From Comamonas sp. KCTC 72670 (GTDB taxonomy: Bacteria; Myxococcota; Myxococcia; Myxococcales; Myxococcaceae), in contig BNCN01000019.1 of assembly GCA_014656495.1 (NCBI GenBank), forward strand, positions 1 to 64,000: a stretch of DNA of 64,000 nucleotides. Reading direction: 5' to 3'. Below the pieces are notes generated by a model. It had not been told where the DNA came from. It searched no databases and was given only the letters and a program-made list of their open reading frames with translations. Of the stretch, positions 38,969-47,731 are shown piece after piece; positions within the stretch are counted from its first letter, which is position 1, and the number at the start of each line of letters is the position of its first letter. The position numbers and the translations under genes are program-made.

Positions 38969-39211
38969 TCAGTGCCTGCTCGGCTGCTGCGGCTCCTGCA
39001 TCGACAGGGGCATGCCCATGCCGGCCGTGGGCGACTCATCCTCGAGCATGCCGCGAATCATCTCGCGCAGCTCGGCGGAGTCCTCATGGCCATGCACGGA
39101 GACCGCGTGCGAGATGGCCGCCTGGAATACCTCGTCCTCCTCGCCCGAAATCGTCAGCGTGCAGTGGGTGTCGCTGGGCGCCTTCCGGCAGTCCATCGTC
39201 TTGCGTGACAT
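38969..39211 (-). CDS. DUF1059-like small protein
   Basis: An 80-aa soluble protein. MSRKTMDCRKAPSDTHCTLT has the Cys spacing of the DUF1059 group, followed by GEEDEVFQAAISHAVSVHGH and ELREMIRGML. The function is unknown. ATG 39211 stands 6 nt after GGAGGAGG, an excellent ribosome site. It ends 77 nt before the TPR gene start on the same strand. Confidence 0.75.
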   Translation of the reverse strand: MSRKTMDCRKAPSDTHCTLTISGEEDEVFQAAISHAVSVHGHEDSAELREMIRGMLEDESPTAGMGMPLSMQEPQQPSRH

Positions 39212-39312
39212 GGTGATGGCTCCTCCTCCCGCTGAGATGACCACCACCGCCCAGCACCACAAGGGATGGGCGGGCAGCCAGGGCCCGGCTGCCGCGCCGA
39301 TGACGTCCGTGC

Positions 39313-40905
39313 TCAGTGCGCGTTGAGCGTGGCGACGAAGAACGCGCTCAACGCCGCGAACAGCCGTGGCGACAGGGCCTCATATTGCTGCTGCGCCTCG
39401 GGCGTCTCGAAGTACTGGTCATTCCACGAGCCCATGCCCCCAAAAATGTCGCACAGCAGGTAGGCGAGCAGCGCCCGCAGCTTCTCCTCGGACGGCCCCA
39501 ACGGGAGGAACAGCGACAAGGACTCCAGCTTGCGCCCGAAGACCTCCACCGGCCAGTCGTCGAAGCCCGCGGCCTTCGCGGCGTCCAGATGGGCCTGCAT
39601 GGGCTCTCGTGCGAGGCCGCCATAGTCCGGCGCCTGCCCTTCCAGCGCGAAGAGCGCGAGCTCGAAGGCGGGCGCGTAGCTCGACTTCTGCTCGGAGGCA
39701 AAGCGGCTCGCGTCCCGGAGCACCTCGATGAACGCGCGCCGCGCCGCGCCCCACGAGGGCCCGCTGGCGCCAGCGGCGGTGCCGTCCCCCAGCTCGTGGA
39801 ACAGGAACATCTGGTACACGTCGGGGTTCGTTTGGAGGCGCAGCAAGTCCCGCTCGGGGATGTCATCCGCGTCGACCGGAAACATGAGGTCCACGCATCC
39901 GCGCAGGGGCTCGGGAACGGTCAGCGCCGCGCCCTGGGCACGGCCGGCTCGCTGAAGCGCCTCCATCATGTTGCCGGTGAACATCGACTGGAGCCCATCC
40001 GGCGGCATCGCCCGGAGCCGGGCAGGGAGTGACTCCGCCGTGTCGGGCGACGCGCCCTCTGGCACGAATTGATTCAAGTCCTGGACGATGCGCTTCCAGG
40101 CCTCCTGCGCGAAGGGCTGTGCATCCACCAGGTCCGCGAACTGCTGGGGCGTGGTCGCCTCCGTGACGCGGAGCTGCTCCTCCCGAGGGACGTACTCGGC
40201 CTGCTGCTCCGGCGACAGGAAGCCGCGCATCATCGCGTCCGGGTCGCTCGTGAAGAAGGCGTCCTTGAACGCGTCGGGGACGTTCACGGTGGCCCCCTGC
40301 TTCCGGACCGCGACCTGGAGTTCCTCCAGCAGCTCATTGCCGCGCAGGTCGTAGTGCACGAAGCCCACGGGCGAGGACAGGTGGTCCGCCACCTCCCCGG
40401 CGGACACCGCGGGCCGCCCGTTCATCTCGTTGTTCTCGGAGACGGACGCCGCCCAGGCCTCGAAGACGCGGTCCGCGTGGGGCTGCGCACGCGCGAACTC
40501 CACGAGCTGCCGCGGGGTGAGCAGGTACGGGCGGCTGGGGTGCGTCCGCAGCAGGAAGTGCGACGACGCTCCGCCCGATGTCACCTCCACCACCGTGCCC
40601 CCTGTGTTCGCGAACGCGGCGGCGATGTGCGCGGGGAGCGCCTCGGGCTTCTCGGCGCCGAAGTCCACCGCGCGAACGGAGACGGGCCCTCGTGCGGCGA
40701 GCTGCTCGAGCCACGCGGCCAGCGGGAGCTCACGCCCGTCCCGGAGCTGAACCCCCAGCGAGTACACCCGAGGCACGGCGAGCTGCCGGAGCGACCAGCC
40801 TTCACCCAGCTCCTTCTCCAGCGCCTCGAGCCGCTCCGCCCACCGGGCTCGGTCGCCCTGCAGCAGGGAAGTCACCAGCACCAGGCACAGGTCATCGACG
40901 CGCAC
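39313..40905 (-). CDS. Hypothetical protein, 530 aa
   Basis: Not recognised. It is soluble, mostly helical and acidic, with no signal peptide from the start chosen here. Visible stretches are PHADRVFEAWAASVSENNEM, FVHYDLRGNELLEELQVAVR, FLSPEQQAEYVPREEQLRV and a hydrophobic C-terminal helix (LRALLAYLLCDIFGGMG). GTG 40905 is chosen because CGGAGG lies 7 nt upstream; the longer frame (GTG 40986) would add a hydrophobic stretch. It stands alone on the minus strand between DUF1059 and a histidine kinase gene. Confidence 0.75.
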   Translation of the reverse strand: MRVDDLCLVLVTSLLQGDRARWAERLEALEKELGEGWSLRQLAVPRVYSLGVQLRDGRELPLAAWLEQLAARGPVSVRAVDFGAEKPEALPAHIAAAFANTGGTVVEVTSGGASSHFLLRTHPSRPYLLTPRQLVEFARAQPHADRVFEAWAASVSENNEMNGRPAVSAGEVADHLSSPVGFVHYDLRGNELLEELQVAVRKQGATVNVPDAFKDAFFTSDPDAMMRGFLSPEQQAEYVPREEQLRVTEATTPQQFADLVDAQPFAQEAWKRIVQDLNQFVPEGASPDTAESLPARLRAMPPDGLQSMFTGNMMEALQRAGRAQGAALTVPEPLRGCVDLMFPVDADDIPERDLLRLQTNPDVYQMFLFHELGDGTAAGASGPSWGAARRAFIEVLRDASRFASEQKSSYAPAFELALFALEGQAPDYGGLAREPMQAHLDAAKAAGFDDWPVEVFGRKLESLSLFLPLGPSEEKLRALLAYLLCDIFGGMGSWNDQYFETPEAQQQYEALSPRLFAALSAFFVATLNAH

Positions 40906-41115
40906 GCACGGCCTCCGTGAGACGAACGTGGCGAAGAGCGCCGCGCCCGCAGCCAGCCAAGCACGCCGAGCGGAGGATGCAAGCACGACACGCCTTCGCG
41001 GATGCCGGAACCCGCGAGCACCTGAAGCCGCGCACGCGCTGCACCGAAGGGACAGGGAGACTCACGCAGGCGGCGACGTGCCCACGCAGGGCTGGGCCCG
41101 AGCCAGCGAGGACGC

Positions 41116-43164
41116 TCACGCCGGCGGCGGCGCGCCCGAGCCCGTCGCCCCGTTCTCCTGCCCACCCGGCTCGGCCTGCGCCAGGAAGTCGTCCAGCGCC
41201 CCGACGTCGATGGGCTTGCGGAAGACGGCGTCCACCAGCGCGAGGTTGGAGCGATTCTGCCCGCGCACGTCCATGCCGGTGACGATGGCCAGCAGCGCCT
41301 GGGGCGTCTTCTTGCGCAGCTCGCGCGCCAGCTCCCACCCGCTCATCTCCGGCATCACCGCGTCCAGCAAGGCGGCGTCATACCGACGCCGGTCCCACAT
41401 GCCCAGCGCCACCGCGGGGCTGTGCGCCACCTGCACCTCGTAGCCCTCCTCGCCCAGCACCTCCGCCATCATCCGGGCGTTGTCCAAATCATCGTCCACC
41501 ACCAGCACGCTGCGCGTCTGCTGGAAGCGCCGGGGCGCCCCGGGCCGCATCATCTCCGCGCGATGGGCCTCCGCGCGCTGAGGCACCGCGGCGGAGCCAT
41601 CCTGCGCGCGGGGCAACCGCACCACGAAGGCCGCCCCCGCCCCCGAGGCCGGCACCTCCGCCGTCAGCTCACCGCCCCAACGCTCCACCTGCGCCCGCGC
41701 CACCGCCAGGAACAGGGACAACTGCGGCGCCCCTGCGTCCCTGCGCAGCGGGTCGAACAGACGCGACAGCTCCTCCGGGGAGTACGGCGTCCCCTCGTCC
41801 TCGATGCGCAGCGTGAGCCACGACAGACCATCCGCGCGGGTGGAGACATGCAACCGGCCCCCCACCTCCATCCGGTCGCGCGCGACGAGCAGCAGGTTCA
41901 CCACCAGCTCGCGGAAGAAGCCCGCGTCCGCGCGGACGTTTCCAGGCCCCGCCAGGTCCAGGTCCACGTACACCGGGTGCTCGCGCTGCTCGAGTTCGCC
42001 GCGCGCCAGCTCCAGGGCCTCGCGCACCGTCTGGTCCACCGGGACGTCCGTGGGCTGCTCCTGCGTGCGCTGGATGTTGAACTCCTGCAGCCGCGCCACC
42101 AGCTCGCCAATCTGCTGCACCGTCTTGTCGAGCGCCTCCAGGTGCTCGGGCTTGAACTCGCGCTGCAACAGCGTGATGCGCAGCCTCAGCACGTTGAGGA
42201 AGTTGTTGAGCGCGTGCGCCGCGCCGCTCGCGAGCTGCCCCAGGGCCTGCTGGCGGGTGCGCTGGAGCAGGCGCCCCTGCAACCGGCGCAGCTCTCCGTG
42301 CGCGCTCTGGAGCGCCTTCGTCTTGTTCACCGCCTCCGTGCGGTCGGTGAAGGTCTGGATGGCGCCAGCGAGCTCGCCCTCCTCCTCCCAGACTGGCGTG
42401 GCGCTCAGCTCCAGCGTGGCGGAGTCCCCCCCGGGGCGCTCCACCACCATCATCACGCCGCGCACCGGCCCCTTCTCCTTGAGGGCCCGCAGGAAGGGCA
42501 TGTCCGCGAGCTTGAAGGGCTCTCCCGTGAGGTGGCGCGCGTTCACCTGCGTCAGCACGGGGTTGATGGTGGTCGCCGCGCGGGCGCCAATCACCGCGCG
42601 CATGGGCACCCCCATGAGCCGGCTCACCGGCGGCGTGGCGAAGGAGACCGTCCCGTCGACCTCGGCCAGCAGGATGCCCACGTCCACCTGGTTGAGCACC
42701 GACTCCATCACCGCGGCCTCGCGGAAGCGGACCTCCTCCGTCTTCAGGATGCGCGCGTAGGACGCCTGGGCCGCCGCGTCCGCTTCCCACACGAGCTCCG
42801 CCATGAGCTCCGCGACCTCGGGCTCGATGAAGCCCCCATTGCGGCGGCCGTAGACGTGGAGCATCACCTCTTCCAGGGACTTGAACTCGCGCGTCAGGTC
42901 CTCGGGGTCGAAGTTCTGGCTGTAGCGGTAGGCCCCGTGCGGGCGGACCACCTCCGGCCACAGCCGCACCGCGTCATCGGGCCGGTCCCTGAGCAGCCGG
43001 GCGAGTTCGTCCAACAGCCGGCGCAGCGGCGCGCGCAGGTCTCGGCCAGGGACCTCCACGTCATAGGTCTCCACGCGCAGGCGCTTGGCCCACAGGCGCG
43101 CGAGGCGCTCGCGCTCCTCCTGAAGGAGCTTGGACAGGGCCTGGATGGGATTCACGGCGGACAC
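41116..43164 (-). CDS. Hybrid histidine kinase with eroded ATP-binding domain
   Basis: Domains: an N-terminal helical region like the RsbRD/RsbR sensor bundle (about 1-150), PAS (ESVLNQVDVGILLAEVDG), a HisKA-like helix with the phospho-His in GAAHALNNFLN, HATPase fold, then a C-terminal receiver. The receiver looks intact (VLVVDDDLDNAR, LLDAVMPEMSG, FRKPIDVGALDDF). The ATPase is degraded: the N box reads NLLLVARDRM, where NxxxN is expected, the G1 box is DEGTPYS rather than DxGxG, and the glycine-rich G2 box is missing. It may rely on another kinase. GTG 43164 is a tentative start. Confidence 0.8.
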   Translation of the reverse strand: MSAVNPIQALSKLLQEERERLARLWAKRLRVETYDVEVPGRDLRAPLRRLLDELARLLRDRPDDAVRLWPEVVRPHGAYRYSQNFDPEDLTREFKSLEEVMLHVYGRRNGGFIEPEVAELMAELVWEADAAAQASYARILKTEEVRFREAAVMESVLNQVDVGILLAEVDGTVSFATPPVSRLMGVPMRAVIGARAATTINPVLTQVNARHLTGEPFKLADMPFLRALKEKGPVRGVMMVVERPGGDSATLELSATPVWEEEGELAGAIQTFTDRTEAVNKTKALQSAHGELRRLQGRLLQRTRQQALGQLASGAAHALNNFLNVLRLRITLLQREFKPEHLEALDKTVQQIGELVARLQEFNIQRTQEQPTDVPVDQTVREALELARGELEQREHPVYVDLDLAGPGNVRADAGFFRELVVNLLLVARDRMEVGGRLHVSTRADGLSWLTLRIEDEGTPYSPEELSRLFDPLRRDAGAPQLSLFLAVARAQVERWGGELTAEVPASGAGAAFVVRLPRAQDGSAAVPQRAEAHRAEMMRPGAPRRFQQTRSVLVVDDDLDNARMMAEVLGEEGYEVQVAHSPAVALGMWDRRRYDAALLDAVMPEMSGWELARELRKKTPQALLAIVTGMDVRGQNRSNLALVDAVFRKPIDVGALDDFLAQAEPGGQENGATGSGAPPPA

Positions 43165-43289
43165 GTTCAAGGCAGCAAGGTGGGCACGCCCGCCCGCCAT
43201 GGCCACCCGTGCGCCTGCCCGCCTGCTCGCCACCAGGACACTTCCAGGCGTTGCAAACGCCCAGTGCCCAGCCCACCTTCCAGAGAAGG

Positions 43290-44060
43290 ATGCCTGGGCG
43301 TGACCACGACAAGAACGACGTGCTGGAGTCGCCCTGGCTGTCGCAGCAGGCCATGGCGCAGCTCTTCCGTGGCGAGCTGAGCCGCTCCGACACGTGGCGC
43401 ACGCGCCTGGACACCACCACCAACTGGGCGCTCACGACGACGGCGGCGGTCATCTCCTTCGGCTTCGCGTCCTCGCAGAGCTCCCACGTCACGTTCCTGG
43501 TGGGCATCTGGATGGTGGTGTCGTTCCTCCTCATCGAGGCGCGGCGCTACCGGTACTACGACTTGTGGAACCGCCGGGTGCGCCTGCTGGAGGACGGCTG
43601 GTGGGCCCCCATGCTGCGCCGCGAGCCCGTGGACCCGGACGCGCTGCGGGAGCTGGCGCTGGAGCTGGAGCGGCCGCAGATCCAGCTCTCGCTCTTCTCC
43701 GCCATCTCCACCCGGTTGAACCGCGCGTATGGGCCCATCCTGATGGTGCTGATGATGACGTGGTTCGTGAAGGTCTACAGCCACCCGAAGCCGCCCGTGG
43801 ACTTCAACGAGTTCCTGCTGCGCGCTGGCGTGGCCTGGATTCCGGGCGAGGTGGTGACGGCCATCCTGCTGATGCTGACCCTCACGGCGTCCTACCTGTT
43901 CTTCTCGTCCTTCTTCGTCCGGGCGCCCCTGGGCGAGCTGCGCACGCGGCCTCGGGGACGGCGGGCCGCGCTGTGGGAGTCCTTCTACCGGCCCTACGCC
44001 ATCCACACGCGACGCCGGCCCACCCGGCGCCCCCGCCCGTCGTCCTCGGCCGAGCACTGA
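43290..44060 (+). CDS. DUF2270-like integral membrane protein
   Basis: About four transmembrane segments: two near residues 48-80 (TTTAAVISFGFASSQSSHV, FLVGIWMVVSFLLIEA), then a cytoplasmic part with RYYDLWNRRVRLLEDGWWAP, and two more near 150-215 (ILMVLMMTWFVKVY; VTAILLMLTLTASYLFFSSF). The RYRYYDLW segment fits DUF2270. The tail is very basic (TRRRPTRRPRP). Unknown function. Divergent from the hybrid kinase gene, with 125 nt between. Confidence 0.75.
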   Translation: MPGRDHDKNDVLESPWLSQQAMAQLFRGELSRSDTWRTRLDTTTNWALTTTAAVISFGFASSQSSHVTFLVGIWMVVSFLLIEARRYRYYDLWNRRVRLLEDGWWAPMLRREPVDPDALRELALELERPQIQLSLFSAISTRLNRAYGPILMVLMMTWFVKVYSHPKPPVDFNEFLLRAGVAWIPGEVVTAILLMLTLTASYLFFSSFFVRAPLGELRTRPRGRRAALWESFYRPYAIHTRRRPTRRPRPSSSAEH

Positions 44061-44206
44061 GCCACCCCGGCGGGCGACGCCCCGGCCGAACGGCGCCCGG
44101 AGGCCGGCCAAGGGTGCGCCTTCCTCATGGCCGCCATGCCTCCGGCTGAATCCCGGGTGTTTTCGTTCTTTCGACGACAGGGAAATTGTGCTGTGAATCC
44201 GCACCC

Positions 44207-45211
44207 ATGGCGAACACCCGCACTGTCACGATCATCAACGGCGATGGCATCGGCCCCGAAGTCATGGCGGCCACCGTGCGCGTCCTCGAGGCGCTCAAGG
44301 TCCCGCTCGATTTCGAGTACAAGGACGCAGGCACGGAGGTGGTGGCCAAGTACGGCACCAACCTGCCTCACGAGACGGTGGAGGCGGTGCTGCGCAGCGG
44401 TATCGCGCTCAAGGGCCCCACGGGCACCGTGGTGGGCGGCGGTCTGCCGTCGGCCAACGTCGGCCTGCGCAAGCGGCTGGACCTGTACTCCTCGCTGCGC
44501 CCCGTGAAGAGCGTCCCGAACGTGAAGACGCGCTACGAGGGCGTGGACCTCGTCGTGGTGCGCGAGAACACGGAGAGCCTCTACGCCGGCCTGGAGCACA
44601 TCATCGTCCCGGGCGTCGTGGAGTCGCTGAAGATCATCACCGAGAAGGCCTCCACGCGGATCGCCCGCTTCGCCTTCGAACACGCCCGCAAGCACGGCCG
44701 CAAGAAGGTCACCGCCGTGCACAAGGCGAACATCATGAAGCTGTCGGACGGTCTGTTCCTGGACTGCTGCCGCAAGGTCGGCCGTGAGTTCCCGGAGGTC
44801 ACCTACGAGGAGGTCATCATCGACAACCTCTGCATGCAGTTGGTGAAGGACCCGACCCGCTTCGACGTGCTGGTGGCGGAGAACTTCTACGGCGACGTGC
44901 TCAGCGACCTGTGCGCGGGCCTCGTCGGCGGCCTGGGCGTCGTCCCCGGCGCGAACATCGGCGAGCGCACCGCCGTCTTCGAGGCCGTGCACGGCACCGC
45001 CCCGGACATCGCGGGCAAGGGCATCGCGAACCCCACCGCGCTGATGATGTCCGCGGTGATGATGCTGGACTACCTGGAGATGGGCGAGGCGGCGCGCAGC
45101 ATGGAGAACGCCATCTGGAAGGTGTACAGCTCCGGCGAGGTTCGCACGGGCGACATCGGTGGCAAGGCCACCACCCGCGAGTTCACCGACGCCATCATCG
45201 CCGCGCTGTAG
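44207..45211 (+). CDS. icd: NAD-dependent isocitrate dehydrogenase
   Basis: Beta-decarboxylating dehydrogenase of the isocitrate/isopropylmalate family, 334 aa. Seen: TIINGDGIGPEVM, LYSSLRPVKSVPN, VVVRENTESLYAGLEH, the TAVHKANIMKLSDGLF segment with the catalytic Lys, VAENFYGDVLSDLCAG and FEAVHGTAPDIAGKGIANP. The short NAD-type form (bacterial homoisocitrate/IDH3-like) fits better than LeuB because of the substrate-loop sequence, but 3-isopropylmalate dehydrogenase cannot be ruled out by eye. ATG 44207 gives the standard N-terminus. A strong terminator follows. Confidence 0.9.
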   Translation: MANTRTVTIINGDGIGPEVMAATVRVLEALKVPLDFEYKDAGTEVVAKYGTNLPHETVEAVLRSGIALKGPTGTVVGGGLPSANVGLRKRLDLYSSLRPVKSVPNVKTRYEGVDLVVVRENTESLYAGLEHIIVPGVVESLKIITEKASTRIARFAFEHARKHGRKKVTAVHKANIMKLSDGLFLDCCRKVGREFPEVTYEEVIIDNLCMQLVKDPTRFDVLVAENFYGDVLSDLCAGLVGGLGVVPGANIGERTAVFEAVHGTAPDIAGKGIANPTALMMSAVMMLDYLEMGEAARSMENAIWKVYSSGEVRTGDIGGKATTREFTDAIIAAL

Positions 45212-45238
45212 TCGTCGCGGCGCAGACGGTTGTCACAC

Positions 45239-45275
45239 GAAGCCCGGGCGCCTTCACGGCGGCCCGGGCTTTTTC
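45239..45275 (+). terminator. Rho-independent terminator of icd
   Basis: AAGCCCGGGC pairs with GCCCGGGCTT, with an inner GCC/GGC pair around TTCAC, and is followed by TTTTTC. It starts 28 nt after the icd stop. Confidence 0.92.
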
Positions 45276-45290
45276 GTGCCTGGGAAGGGG

Positions 45291-45398
45291 CTACACCTTG
45301 GACGCCTTCTCGTCGATGCAGCGGGGGAGCTTCGTTGCCACCAGCAGAAGATACTGGTCCGGGTGGCCCTTGATGGTCACGATGAGGCTCCAATCCAT
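45291..45398 (-). pseudogene. Short ORF or remnant downstream of the lipoprotein operon
   Basis: A 35-codon frame, MDWSLIVTIKGHPDQYLL then VATKLPRCIDEKASKV, reads like the C-terminal strand-turn-helix of a folded protein and not like random high-GC sequence. It is preceded in another frame by a plausible start, ATG AAA at 45438-45440, with AGAAGG 6 nt upstream (MKGPGLNRLVARG). A one-base shift between the two would give a single 50-aa protein. It may be a frameshifted small gene, or the remnant of a larger one, at the end of the DUF2381 operon. Confidence 0.35.
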
Positions 45399-45455
45399 GA
45401 GTACCGCGCGCCACGAGCCTGTTGAGCCCTGGTCCTTTCATGGCGACCTTCTCAT

Positions 45456-45977
45456 TTACCGGTTTGTGTCCAAGCTTTCCGGTTGGCAATGCACTGGCAC
45501 GGAAGGAGCGGTGCCCGTGTCCGGAGGAGGCACTGCTGGAGGGAATGCATTCTGATTCGGTGACGCTGAATGGTCCTCACTTGTTGGAGTCGGAGCCTTT
45601 GCGATCACCTCGCCCTGGGACGTCACCGCATAGACTTCCCACCAGTCGAGGACACGTCCGCTCGGGCCGCCACAGCGGTCAAAACGCTGGTCCACAACAA
45701 CGAAGTACAAGCCCTGCGTCGACGCTGCGAAGACGGACACATCCATTCCCCGCTCCGGGCTTGAGCATCCCGCGAACAGGTTGGGAAAGGGGTTGGTTCT
45801 CACCACCTCACGGATGGCACCTGCGGCAGCCAGCGCTGCGCCTGCCTCGCTGGGCTCGACAATGGTTCTCGCCGAATGATTGTTCGGCCACGGAACCTCG
45901 CCCTTCCAAGCGGGTGCAGTCGTGGCGCAGCCGTGAAGCACCATGACGAGCCCTGCCACCGTCAGCGCCTTGAACAT
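45456..45977 (-). CDS. Hypothetical lipoprotein
   Basis: The N-terminus MFKALTVAGLVMVLHGC is a lipoprotein signal. The mature 155 residues have a globular part (GLYFVVVDQRFDRCGGPSGR, LDWWEVYAVTSQGEVIA) and a Pro/Ser-rich tail ending with a Cys. No family is recognised. It is the third gene of a co-directional group (DUF2381, lipoprotein, lipoprotein), about 100 nt after the second. The codon use and base composition are less GC-biased than in flanking genes. Confidence 0.75.
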   Translation of the reverse strand: MFKALTVAGLVMVLHGCATTAPAWKGEVPWPNNHSARTIVEPSEAGAALAAAGAIREVVRTNPFPNLFAGCSSPERGMDVSVFAASTQGLYFVVVDQRFDRCGGPSGRVLDWWEVYAVTSQGEVIAKAPTPTSEDHSASPNQNAFPPAVPPPDTGTAPSVPVHCQPESLDTNR

Positions 45978-46074
45978 CTTCTACCTGCGCAGGCTGGTGG
46001 CGGCAGCCATGGCTGTCCACCGCGTGAGGGCCGTGCGGGCAACACCCCTAGGAGTGGTCAACCCAACGAGCGAG

Positions 46075-46572
46075 TCACCGGAAGGCATCGACGATGGCAA
46101 CGGCCGCCATGGAGCCATCAAGAATGGCCGTGCCCGGCTTCGACTCGGGTCGCTTCCGCAGTTGGTCGTCACTGAGTCGTGCCACCGCACAGATCGGAAC
46201 CTTGTCACCATCCGGAGGGTAGGCCTCATAGTATCGGATGACCACCTGCGGACCGCTCGTCCAGACCTGCCCGTACAAGCGGGTCGTCGTCTCCAAAATG
46301 CCCATATCGCGCATGAGGACGCTTTCGACCGGGCCATCGTAGAGGGTGATGCGGCGAGACCTCATCTGGTTCGCATCGAGTTCAACCAACGAGGAATCCC
46401 CAACGCGCAGCCGCAAGATTCGCATCGTCTTCAGAGCATCTTCCGAGCACTCTTGCAGTCCCGGAGTACCGTCAGAGCGCAGCGCAACGCCTCCGGCCGT
46501 GGTGCAGCCGGAAGTCGTGGCGAGCAGGACGGCAGTAATGCTCATCAGAGCGGTGGTGCGCATGACCGGCAT
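46075..46572 (-). CDS. Hypothetical lipoprotein in the DUF2381 operon
   Basis: The signal MRTTALMSITAVLLATTSGC (from ATG 46563; ATG 46572 is 3 codons earlier) ends in a lipobox Cys. The mature protein, about 140 aa, has LRLRVGDSSLVELDANQMRS and RLYGQVWTSGPQVVIRYYEA, suggesting a beta-rich domain. Not recognised. It starts at the stop codon of the DUF2381 gene (3-nt offset), so the two are surely co-translated. Both may work at the outer membrane. Confidence 0.8.
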   Translation of the reverse strand: MPVMRTTALMSITAVLLATTSGCTTAGGVALRSDGTPGLQECSEDALKTMRILRLRVGDSSLVELDANQMRSRRITLYDGPVESVLMRDMGILETTTRLYGQVWTSGPQVVIRYYEAYPPDGDKVPICAVARLSDDQLRKRPESKPGTAILDGSMAAVAIVDAFR

Positions 46573-46574
46573 TT

Positions 46575-47519
46575 CTACTGCCGAATCAGGGTGCGATCCA
46601 TCCTCACCACGAGCTGCTGGTTCCCGTCAGATCGAAAAATCTGAAGGGCAAGGTCCACGAGCTGCCCGTCTTTTTCAAAGGCGCTCTTGTCCGCCACGAC
46701 CGCGATGGTTCCTGACTGCCCCGGGGAAATCGCAGAACGCGTCATCCGAAGTGCGAAGGGCTGCTTCGTGTAGCCTGTCAGGTCGCGCGTCAGGTAGGCA
46801 CCCGCGAACTCCCAGGTGTCGCCATGGTGGATGTTCTTGAGGGTGATGAGTGCTGCCGCTTTGCCGGGCCCTGAGAAGACCTCGACGAGCATCTCCATAT
46901 CCGGATCCTTCGGGCGGGCAGCCACTACGAATCGAAATGGCGTCTTCTTCGCGTGTCCGTTCGCAAGGAGCGTTGCGTAGGCATGATCGACGGAGTTCTC
47001 TTCCTTGCGGTAGCGCCCATTCTCTTCAGCAAGCGTGTCGTTCTTCTTGAGTGCATCCATCAGGGCCGCACGCATGGCCGCATAGCTCTCCCTGTCTTGG
47101 AACACGTCGACCTGCTGGTCCAGAACCGGTGGCCACTCCCCGTCCCGCTTGCGCCAAGGAGGCCTCACGAGGAACGGGATTTCAGTCCCATCCACCAGTG
47201 TCACGAGCAAGGGGATTCCTTCGTCCCTGTTGAGGTCACGAATGGGTTCGAGGAGCACCTTGTTGCGCACCACCACCAGCGGTTCGAGTCGGCCTTCCCA
47301 ACCCATCATCTTCGTCTTGCCTGGCTCTACCCATTGCTCGAACCGCAGCGTCGTGACCATCTGTCCCTTCACGTAGATGGAGTGAGTGCCGTCGGCAGGG
47401 TGCTCGGAGAGCATGATGGGCCGAACAAAGGGCGTGTCACGCTCGTCACTGGCCTGAGCGGATGACGAAACCGCGAGCACGAAAAGCAGGACAGTTCGGA
47501 TGGGCAGGCGCGTTCGCAT
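46575..47519 (-). CDS. DUF2381 (TIGR02268, Myxococcus paralogous family) protein
   Basis: A secreted protein with signal peptide TVLLFVLAVSSSAQA. The family features are the N-terminal strands (EHPADGTHSIYVKGQMVTTL, ending LEPIRDLNRDEGIPL), a middle coiled-coil stretch (RAALMDALKKNDTLAEENGR) and C-terminal strands TWEFAGAYLTRD and QLVVRMDRTL. Members occur in many copies in Myxococcus genomes, often beside Ser/Thr kinase or lipoprotein genes; function unknown. ATG 47519 follows AGGA. A palindromic promoter region lies directly upstream. Confidence 0.88.
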   Translation of the reverse strand: MRTRLPIRTVLLFVLAVSSSAQASDERDTPFVRPIMLSEHPADGTHSIYVKGQMVTTLRFEQWVEPGKTKMMGWEGRLEPLVVVRNKVLLEPIRDLNRDEGIPLLVTLVDGTEIPFLVRPPWRKRDGEWPPVLDQQVDVFQDRESYAAMRAALMDALKKNDTLAEENGRYRKEENSVDHAYATLLANGHAKKTPFRFVVAARPKDPDMEMLVEVFSGPGKAAALITLKNIHHGDTWEFAGAYLTRDLTGYTKQPFALRMTRSAISPGQSGTIAVVADKSAFEKDGQLVDLALQIFRSDGNQQLVVRMDRTLIRQ

Positions 47520-47525
47520 GTCCTG

Positions 47526-47559
47526 CCCAACGTTATAGGATGGGCGTTGGGTATCCAAC
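47526..47559 (-). promoter_or_regulatory. Promoter with overlapping inverted repeats for the DUF2381 operon
   Basis: CCCAACG (47526-47532) and CGTTGGG (47545-47551) form a perfect 7-bp inverted repeat flanking a 12-nt spacer that holds TATAAC on the minus strand, a likely -10 box. A second palindrome, GTTGG-GTAT-CCAAC (47546-47559), overlaps it. A TTGGAT 15 nt upstream of the -10 is a weak -35. The layout suggests a repressor covering the promoter. Confidence 0.5.
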
Positions 47560-47731
47560 CCCGTGCGTCACGCATCTGGAGTGCTGGCCATCGCGCGACT
47601 TGAGCCGCCCACGAGATGCCAGCGGCAATGCGACGGGCCCAGCCACACGCCACCCGAGATGGCCGAACTCGGAAAAGCGGGAGACAACATGGCCCTCAGC
47701 GCGCCCCGGGGTGACGCACCCGAGGGGTGAT

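Noticed and set aside
45070..45489. 139-aa minus-strand ORF over the icd end
   Set aside because: It runs through the icd terminator and antisense to icd; only the start region (ATG 45440) is plausible, and it is discussed with the short frame at 45291-45398.
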